The translations under genes and the position numbers were made by a program. DNA of 8,816 bases. It comes from Treponema sp. (lineage in GTDB: Bacteria > Spirochaetota > Spirochaetia > Treponematales > Treponemataceae). The stretch lies in the NCBI GenBank assembly GCA_003455655.1, contig DMQP01000121.1, positions 1 to 8,816 on the forward strand, given 5' to 3'. The notes beneath the pieces were generated by a model. It was given only the letters and a program-made list of their open reading frames with translations. It ran no database searches and was not told the origin of the DNA. Shown in pieces: positions 1-4,674 of the stretch (position 1 is the first letter of the stretch; every line of letters begins with the position of its first letter).

Positions 1-13
1 GTAAAGAAAGTGT

Positions 14-18
14 AGGAG
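14..18 (+). promoter_or_regulatory. Ribosome binding site of fliH
   Basis: AGGAG lies 10 bases before the fliH ATG. The spacing is at the long end of the usual range. No promoter can be seen in the 28 bases available, which fits transcription from upstream of the window, as expected for a gene inside a flagellar operon. Confidence 0.7.
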
Positions 19-28
19 TTGTCAGTCT

Positions 29-961
29 ATGGCACAAAGTGTTTTTAGAGCTAATCAGGTTACCTCAAAAAAAGATAAAGTCCTTCTCAAACTGACCCGT
101 GAATTTGCTCCTCCTGTTGTAGAAGTAGAGGAAGAAGTTCCTGAATACACAGGTCCTACTGCAGATGATCTTCGCCGTGAAGCAGAAGAGTTTAAAAAAC
201 AGTGGGAAGCAGATAAACAAGATCTGATTGCAAAAGCACAGGAACAAGCAGATGCTGTTGTAAAAAAAGCAGAAGAAGCCGCTTTTGGTATTGTAAAAAA
301 ACAGACTGACCAAGCTCAAGTTATAAAAACTGATGCAGAAAAACAGGCAGCCAACATTATTGCAGAGGCAGAAGAAAAAGCTCAGAAAATTATTTCAGAT
401 GCAAAGAATGAAGCTCAGTCTGTTTTGAATAAAGCAGAAGCAGATGGTCTTGCTCAAGGACGCGACAAAGGTTACGCCGAAGGATACGAAGAAGCAGACC
501 GTTTGATAAAGCGTTTGCATACAATGGTTGAAGCAGTTGGTGCAAAGCGTCAAGAAATTCTTGATTCAACAGAACAGCAAATTGTTGAACTTGTTCTTTT
601 GATGACACGCAAAGTTGTTAAAATTCTGAGCGAAAATCAAAAGAGTGTTATTCTTTCTAATGTTGTTCAAGCGCTTAAGAAAGTGCGTGGTCGTGGAGAA
701 ATTGTTCTTAAAGTTAACCTAGCAGATGTGCAGCTTACCACAGCACACATAAAAGATTTTATCCGTGAAGTAGAAAGTGTAAAGGCAATCACCGTTGTAG
801 AAGACAGTTCTGTCGAAAAGGGTGGTTGTATTGTTGAAACAGACTTTGGTGCAATTGATGCACGCATTTCTTCTCAGCTTTCAGAGATTGAATCTAAAGT
901 GCTTGAAGTGGCTCCCATTAAGTCAATCAGTAAATCTGATATGCTGGGTGCAGAAGCCTAA
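29..961 (+). CDS. fliH: Flagellar assembly protein FliH
   Basis: FliH is the cytoplasmic regulator and stator-like partner of the export ATPase FliI; it links the ATPase ring to the flagellar C-ring. The 310-residue product has a short N-terminal head (1-45), a long Ala/Glu/Lys-rich coiled coil (about 46-142) and a C-terminal FliH domain (about 155-295). The coiled coil contains consecutive 11-residue repeats at 66-142. It is followed by glycines every four residues (G140, G144, G148, G152), the GxxxG signature of FliH. The conserved C-terminal block includes 'GGCIVETDFGAIDARI' at about 265-280, typical of FliH and of V-ATPase E-like stalk subunits. The Trp-containing N-terminal motif by which Salmonella FliH binds the C-ring is absent (the only Trp is W59), so docking may differ here. 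The gene sits just upstream of fliI, the standard order. The ATG is chosen because AGGAG precedes it and the spirochaete-like 'SVFRANQV' follows at once. Confidence 0.95.
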   Translation: MAQSVFRANQVTSKKDKVLLKLTREFAPPVVEVEEEVPEYTGPTADDLRREAEEFKKQWEADKQDLIAKAQEQADAVVKKAEEAAFGIVKKQTDQAQVIKTDAEKQAANIIAEAEEKAQKIISDAKNEAQSVLNKAEADGLAQGRDKGYAEGYEEADRLIKRLHTMVEAVGAKRQEILDSTEQQIVELVLLMTRKVVKILSENQKSVILSNVVQALKKVRGRGEIVLKVNLADVQLTTAHIKDFIREVESVKAITVVEDSSVEKGGCIVETDFGAIDARISSQLSEIESKVLEVAPIKSISKSDMLGAEA

Positions 962-962
962 C

Positions 963-966
963 GGAG
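963..966 (+). promoter_or_regulatory. Ribosome binding site deciding the GTG start of fliI
   Basis: GGAG begins one base after the fliH stop codon and sits six bases before GTG at 973. This supports the GTG start: the next in-frame ATG is M30, inside the conserved N-terminal beta-barrel, and would truncate the protein. Confidence 0.7.
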
Positions 967-972
967 TAAGCA

Positions 973-2376
973 GTGAGCGCCTTCTTCGACAAATACATTC
1001 ACAACATTCAGGATGTAGATCCCATAAAATATACAGGAACCGTTACTGCTGTTAAAGGCATGTTGGTACAAAGCCACGGTCCTCGTGCGATTATTGGTGA
1101 AATTTGTACAATCAAAATAGACAGTTCTAAAACCTCTGTTCTTGCAGAAGTTGTTGGTCTTGAAGGTTCAACTGTAAACTTAATGGTTTATGGTGAAACA
1201 AAAGGCATTGAATATGGTGATGAAGTTATAGGAAGCGGTCATGTTCTTGAAGTGGGTGTTGGACCTGCTCTGCTAGGACGCGTCATTGATGCAACCGGAA
1301 AACCCTATGACGGTAAGGGCGAAATTATTCCCGAAACATATTATCCTGCTATTGCTTCTCCGCCAAATCCCCTTGAACGTCGTGACATTGATACGCGCAT
1401 CATTACAGGTGTTCGTGCCATAGATTCTTTGTTGACTGTTGGTAAAGGTCAGCGTATGGGCATTTTTGCAGGAAGTGGTGTAGGTAAGAGTACCATCATC
1501 GGTATGATTGCTCGCAATACGAATGCAGATATAAATGTCATTGGTCTTATTGGTGAACGTGGTCGCGAAGTTATGGATTTTATTAAACGAGACTTAGGTC
1601 CAGAAGGTCTTAAGCGTTCTGTTGTTATTGCAGCAACAGGTGATCAACCTTCTATAGCTCGTCTTCGTGCCGCTTATGTTACTACCGCCGTTGCAGAATA
1701 TTTCCGCGATCAGGGTAAAGATGTTATGCTTATGTTTGACAGCCTTACTCGATTTGCTCATGCTCAGCGTGAAATTGGACTTACTAACGGTGAACCTCCA
1801 GCTCAGAGAGGGTATCCGCCAAGTGTTTTTGACATGTTACCTAAACTTTTGGAAAGACCAGGAACAAATGCCAAAGGTTCTATTACTGCTTTTTATACCG
1901 TTCTTGTAGATGGTGATGATATGGATGAACCTATTACCGACAAAGTTCGTGGTACTATTGACGGACACATTGTATTAAGTCGTGCTCTTGCGCAAAAACA
2001 ACATTATCCTGCAATTGATGTTTTGCAAAGTATAAGCCGTCTTTCAAAAAGAGTAACAGGAAAAGAAAGTCTTAAAGCAGCAACTCAAGTGCGTCGTTGG
2101 ATGGCAACCTATGCTGAACAAGAAGAAATGATTGTTGCGGGTGTATATCAAAAAGGAAATTCTCCTGAAGTAGATGAAGCTATAGACAAACATTCAGCAA
2201 TAGAAGAATTTTTGTGTCAGGAAGAATATGAAGCTTGTAACATTGAACAAACACTGCAAAAACTTTCGCAAGTAAGTGGTGTTGAAATTCCCGAAGAAGA
2301 ATGTGCAGACAAACCAGCTTCTTACCGTCGTACCAGTGCAGAACTTGCTGAAGAACAAAAGACTAAAGTTGAATGA
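973..2376 (+). CDS. fliI: Flagellum-specific ATPase FliI
   Basis: FliI is the ATPase of the flagellar type III export gate. It is homologous to F1-ATPase beta, forms a hexamer at the base of the flagellum, and helps unfold and deliver export substrates. The 467-residue product has full family length. A beta-barrel N-terminal domain spans about 20-95. The RecA-like core holds Walker A 'AGSGVGKST' (166-174), the 'GERGRE' catalytic-glutamate motif (194-199), Walker B 'VMLMFDSLTRFA' (251-262, D256) and 'YPPSVFDMLPKLLER' (281-295). The C-terminal helical domain carries 'LLxRxxxxxG'-type and 'YQKGNSPEVDEAI' (392-404) segments. All catalytic residues I can check are present. The gene starts at GTG behind GGAG, 11 bases after the fliH stop. 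It ends in an ATGA overlap with fliJ, which suggests translational coupling. Confidence 0.98.
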   Translation: MSAFFDKYIHNIQDVDPIKYTGTVTAVKGMLVQSHGPRAIIGEICTIKIDSSKTSVLAEVVGLEGSTVNLMVYGETKGIEYGDEVIGSGHVLEVGVGPALLGRVIDATGKPYDGKGEIIPETYYPAIASPPNPLERRDIDTRIITGVRAIDSLLTVGKGQRMGIFAGSGVGKSTIIGMIARNTNADINVIGLIGERGREVMDFIKRDLGPEGLKRSVVIAATGDQPSIARLRAAYVTTAVAEYFRDQGKDVMLMFDSLTRFAHAQREIGLTNGEPPAQRGYPPSVFDMLPKLLERPGTNAKGSITAFYTVLVDGDDMDEPITDKVRGTIDGHIVLSRALAQKQHYPAIDVLQSISRLSKRVTGKESLKAATQVRRWMATYAEQEEMIVAGVYQKGNSPEVDEAIDKHSAIEEFLCQEEYEACNIEQTLQKLSQVSGVEIPEEECADKPASYRRTSAELAEEQKTKVE

Positions 2377-2804
2377 AAAAATTTGTTTTTTCTATGCAGA
2401 AAATTCTTGACCTCAGAGCCTTTGAACAGTCTCAGGCGGAACTGGAGTTAGGAAAAGTTAATGCAGAAATTGCCCGTATTCAAAATGAACTTAATGCTAT
2501 TGCTGCTTCTCGTGTTTCAGTAACTAAATCTACAGACGCCGTTTCTGGAGACTTTAGTCTTTATGCGCAAACACAAAACTACTTTGCATTTTTAGACCGC
2601 CGCCAAGAAGAGCTGTTTGAACAAATGGCACAAGCTCAATTACTTGCAGAACAAAAGCGTGAAGTTGTTAGAGAAGCAATGAAAAAAGTAAAAGTGCTCG
2701 AAAAACTGCGTGAGACAAAACTTTCTCAATGGAAGAAAGAGCGTCTTGACCAAGAAGAAAAGGCCATGGACGATGTCGTCACTGCAGCTTTCAATGAGCG
2801 TTAG
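2373..2804 (+). CDS. fliJ: Flagellar export protein FliJ
   Basis: FliJ is the small coiled-coil protein that inserts into the FliI hexamer like the gamma stalk of F1-ATPase, contacts the FlhA gate and acts as a general export chaperone. The 143-residue product has the usual FliJ size. It opens with the family pattern 'FVFSMQKILDLRAFEQSQAE' (4-23) and is almost wholly helical, with charged heptads at about 5-50 and 70-130 joined by a short Ser/Thr/Gly-containing linker (48-62). The ATG overlaps the fliI TGA (ATGA). No separate Shine-Dalgarno is visible, so expression probably depends on coupling. The 3' end overlaps the stop codon of the opposing kinase gene by four bases. Identification rests on position, length and the N-terminal motif, as FliJ sequences vary widely. 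Confidence 0.93.
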   Translation: MKKFVFSMQKILDLRAFEQSQAELELGKVNAEIARIQNELNAIAASRVSVTKSTDAVSGDFSLYAQTQNYFAFLDRRQEELFEQMAQAQLLAEQKREVVREAMKKVKVLEKLRETKLSQWKKERLDQEEKAMDDVVTAAFNER

Positions 2805-4450
2805 TACTTAAAGGCAGATCCACCTATAAACTCACGAATAATAGATTGATCCGGTACTGCTGTTGCAGGAATAGTCGAGAAGTAGCTTAAGAAGTTTAAC
2901 AGTCGGCTTGCTTCTGCATATTCTTTTTGCAAAGGACTTACACATCGCAACAGAGGATCCGCATACACTTTAAGTACAGGAATTTCGTAGTCCAAAGCAG
3001 TATTAAGCATAGCATCTGCATTGTTCTGGAAGGGGAATATGTGTAATCGTTCTCCTTTTTGAACACTGTCCCACATGCTAATAGTGTCGGCTGCACTCTT
3101 TCCGCGGAAGTTAGAATCTCGTACAATGCGTCTTATAAGGCGGTTGTCGCTGGTTGCAATGCGGTTGTGATCGTCAAGGTTAAGCTGTGTCAGTGCAGAA
3201 AGGTAAATCTTAAATTTTTTGTCTGCACTAATAAGCGGAGTAAGCTTGTCGTTTAAGCCATGAATTCCTTCCATAACAAGAATGTCGTTTTTGGCAAGAG
3301 TCATTGTGTTGCCCTTGAAGTAGCGCGAACCAGAGTGGAAGTCGTAACTGGGAATTTCAACACTCTTTCCTGCGAACATGTCCAAAAGATTTTTGTTTAA
3401 AAGTTCAATATCCAAAGCTTCAAGACATTCGTAATCGTAGTTACCGTTTTCGTCTTTAGGGGTTTGTTCACGACCTACATAGTAACAGTCAAGGCTTATA
3501 ACTTTAGGTCTATATCCTAATGCTTCAAGTTGCAGTGCCAGTTTTTTACTGGTTGTTGTTTTTCCCGAAGAAGAAGGACCTGCAATAAGAACAACCCGTG
3601 CGTCTTTTCTTTCGTGAATTTGATCTGCAATTTCTGCAATTCGTTTTACCTGAAGTGTTTCGGTAATGTTTATAAAGTGATTTACCTTTCGGTCATGAAT
3701 AAGCTGGTTAAGAGAAGAAGCAGAGGTAACTTCCTGTTCGCGCCCCCACTGTTTATACTTGCGGTAAATTTCAAAGAGTTTAGGCTGATCTTCAAAGGGT
3801 GCAAGAACATCGGGTTCTCTTCCTGCAGGGAATCGAAGTAAAAAGCCTTCGTGGTAGGGAACTACATCAAATGTTTTTAGGCTACCAGTTGAACTTGCAA
3901 GGGGTTCGACATAGAGGTCTGCAAAATCTTCAAGAACATTTACTTTAAGTCGGGCAGGAGAACGATAGTTGAGCTGTTTGCGCGTTTCTACCAAACCCAG
4001 TTTTTCCAAAAGTTCACAAGCTTCACTGTAAGAAATAACTTGTGTGTTTATGGGTAAGTCTGCATCAATAAGTTTTTGCATTGCTTCTTTAAGAGACGCA
4101 ATTTGTGCTTCTGATAAAGGGTCTCCGTCTATGGTGTAGTAGTAACCGTGACCTAAACTGTGACCTACTAACAGTCTTCTACCGGGAAAGAGTCGGTGGG
4201 CTGCTGTAGCCAGTAAAAAGCAGAGAGAGCGTCGGTAAATAGCGGCACCTTCTTTTGTGTCTATGTACACAGGCTGAACACTTGCGGTAACGTTTATAGG
4301 TGTGTTAAGTGACCATAGTTCGTTGTTAACCAAAACAGCAAGAATATGACGCTTTGATTCTCCAAAACGATGGATAAATGTAATGGGAGTAATTTGTTCC
4401 TGAGCGGAAATAGTTGAATTATCGGGTAATGTAATGGTAATGTTCTTCAT
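2801..4450 (-). CDS. Nucleoside (uridine-like) kinase with N-terminal TGS and ThrRS-editing-like domains
   Basis: This is a 549-residue three-part protein. Residues about 1-62 look like a TGS domain. Residues about 68-205 align with the second N-terminal (editing) domain of threonyl-tRNA synthetase: 'LLVGHSLGHGYYYTIDGD' (93-110) matches the ThrRS 'IGPVIDDGFYYDF' region. Residues about 284-500 form a P-loop kinase of the phosphoribulokinase/uridine kinase family. It has Walker A 'GPSSSGKTT' (291-299), 'LDCYY' (320-324), 'NYDYECLEALD' (337-347), 'LVMEGIHGLND' (391-401) and the Arg-rich 'RRIVRDSNFRGKSAADTI' (440-457). It is expected to phosphorylate a nucleoside in the cytoplasm; the true substrate is not shown by the sequence. 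No tRNA synthetase catalytic core is present. The ThrRS editing histidines are replaced (R74 and F78). The gene follows a tRNA-Val by 43 bp on the same strand. It has no well-placed Shine-Dalgarno: GGAAGA abuts the ATG. The start is kept because the TGS fold begins immediately. This architecture is known in spirochaetes, Thermotogae and Firmicutes, usually named nucleoside kinase or uridine kinase (udk-like). Confidence 0.92.
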   Translation of the reverse strand: MKNITITLPDNSTISAQEQITPITFIHRFGESKRHILAVLVNNELWSLNTPINVTASVQPVYIDTKEGAAIYRRSLCFLLATAAHRLFPGRRLLVGHSLGHGYYYTIDGDPLSEAQIASLKEAMQKLIDADLPINTQVISYSEACELLEKLGLVETRKQLNYRSPARLKVNVLEDFADLYVEPLASSTGSLKTFDVVPYHEGFLLRFPAGREPDVLAPFEDQPKLFEIYRKYKQWGREQEVTSASSLNQLIHDRKVNHFINITETLQVKRIAEIADQIHERKDARVVLIAGPSSSGKTTTSKKLALQLEALGYRPKVISLDCYYVGREQTPKDENGNYDYECLEALDIELLNKNLLDMFAGKSVEIPSYDFHSGSRYFKGNTMTLAKNDILVMEGIHGLNDKLTPLISADKKFKIYLSALTQLNLDDHNRIATSDNRLIRRIVRDSNFRGKSAADTISMWDSVQKGERLHIFPFQNNADAMLNTALDYEIPVLKVYADPLLRCVSPLQKEYAEASRLLNFLSYFSTIPATAVPDQSIIREFIGGSAFKY

Positions 4451-4456
4451 TCTTCC

Positions 4457-4485
4457 ATTATAAACCCGCTCTTTTGTTTTTGCAA
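4457..4485 (-). promoter_or_regulatory. Candidate sigma70 promoter for the nucleoside kinase
   Basis: On the minus strand TTGCAA (4485-4480) and a perfect TATAAT (4462-4457) are separated by 17 bases. The predicted start point, seven bases past the -10 box, falls on the A of the kinase ATG at 4450, so a transcript made here would be leaderless. The -35 box matches the consensus at four of six positions. The element is inferred from sequence alone and competes with read-through from the tRNA promoter. Confidence 0.45.
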
Positions 4486-4493
4486 ATGAAAAT

Positions 4494-4565
4494 TACTCGG
4501 TATTGGATTTGAACCAATGACTTCCACCGTGTGAAGGTGGCACTCTACCGCTGAGTTAACCGAGC
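4494..4565 (-). tRNA. tRNA-Val, anticodon CAC
   Basis: The minus strand folds into a complete 72-nt cloverleaf. The acceptor stem is GCTCGGT/ACCGAGT, followed by T8-A9, D arm ACTC-AGCGGTA-GAGT with the GG pair, G26, anticodon stem CCACC/GGTGG with loop TTCACAC (anticodon CAC, reading GUG), a five-base variable loop AAGTC, T arm ATTGG-TTCAAAT-CCAAT and discriminator A. A73 with A35 and C36 agrees with known valyl-tRNA synthetase identity. The terminal acceptor pair is G1-U72, a wobble rather than the usual G-C. The 3' CCA is not encoded (the next bases are ATT), so nucleotidyltransferase must add it. A strong promoter ends only a few bases upstream. No terminator separates the tRNA from the kinase gene. 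Confidence 0.95.
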
Positions 4566-4575
4566 AAGTAAAATC

Positions 4576-4604
4576 AGTATAGTTATCGCTGTTTTTTCTG
4601 TCAA
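4576..4604 (-). promoter_or_regulatory. Sigma70 promoter of the tRNA-Val gene
   Basis: On the minus strand a perfect TTGACA (4604-4599) is followed after 17 bases by TATACT (4581-4576). The expected start is about A4569, giving a primary transcript with only about four bases (ACTT) before G1 of the tRNA. Eleven of twelve hexamer positions match the consensus, as expected for a stable-RNA gene. It lies back-to-back with the rightward EF-G promoter. Confidence 0.85.
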
Positions 4605-4616
4605 GACTGGTGCCCC

Positions 4617-4645
4617 TTGAGAAAGAGTGCTTTTTTCTATATACT
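4617..4645 (+). promoter_or_regulatory. Sigma70 promoter of the EF-G gene
   Basis: TTGAGA (4617-4622) and TATACT (4640-4645) are 17 bases apart. The predicted start is about 4652, leaving a leader of roughly 23 bases that contains the AGGAAG ribosome binding site (4663-4668), six bases before the ATG. It probably drives the EF-G gene and possibly the genes downstream of it. Confidence 0.8.
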
Positions 4646-4674
4646 GATGCCACATTTTTTACAGGAAGAAAGAC

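Noticed and set aside
1..15. Tail of fliG ending at TAG 13-15 (or at TAA 2-4)
   Set aside because: The gene before fliH is normally fliG, but the few bases present allow two stop positions and too few residues to recognise.
2790..2830. Bidirectional terminator between fliJ and the kinase gene
   Set aside because: I could not find an inverted repeat followed by a T-run on either strand.
3830..4250. Kinase gene read as a threonyl-tRNA synthetase
   Set aside because: Only the TGS and editing-like N-terminal parts resemble ThrRS. The class II catalytic core and anticodon-binding domain are absent, replaced by a P-loop kinase.
4599..4622. Inverted repeat TGTCAAG...CTTGAGA as a repressor operator or terminator
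   Set aside because: The arms are the two -35 boxes themselves and are too short and too far apart for a stable hairpin; promoter symmetry explains them fully.
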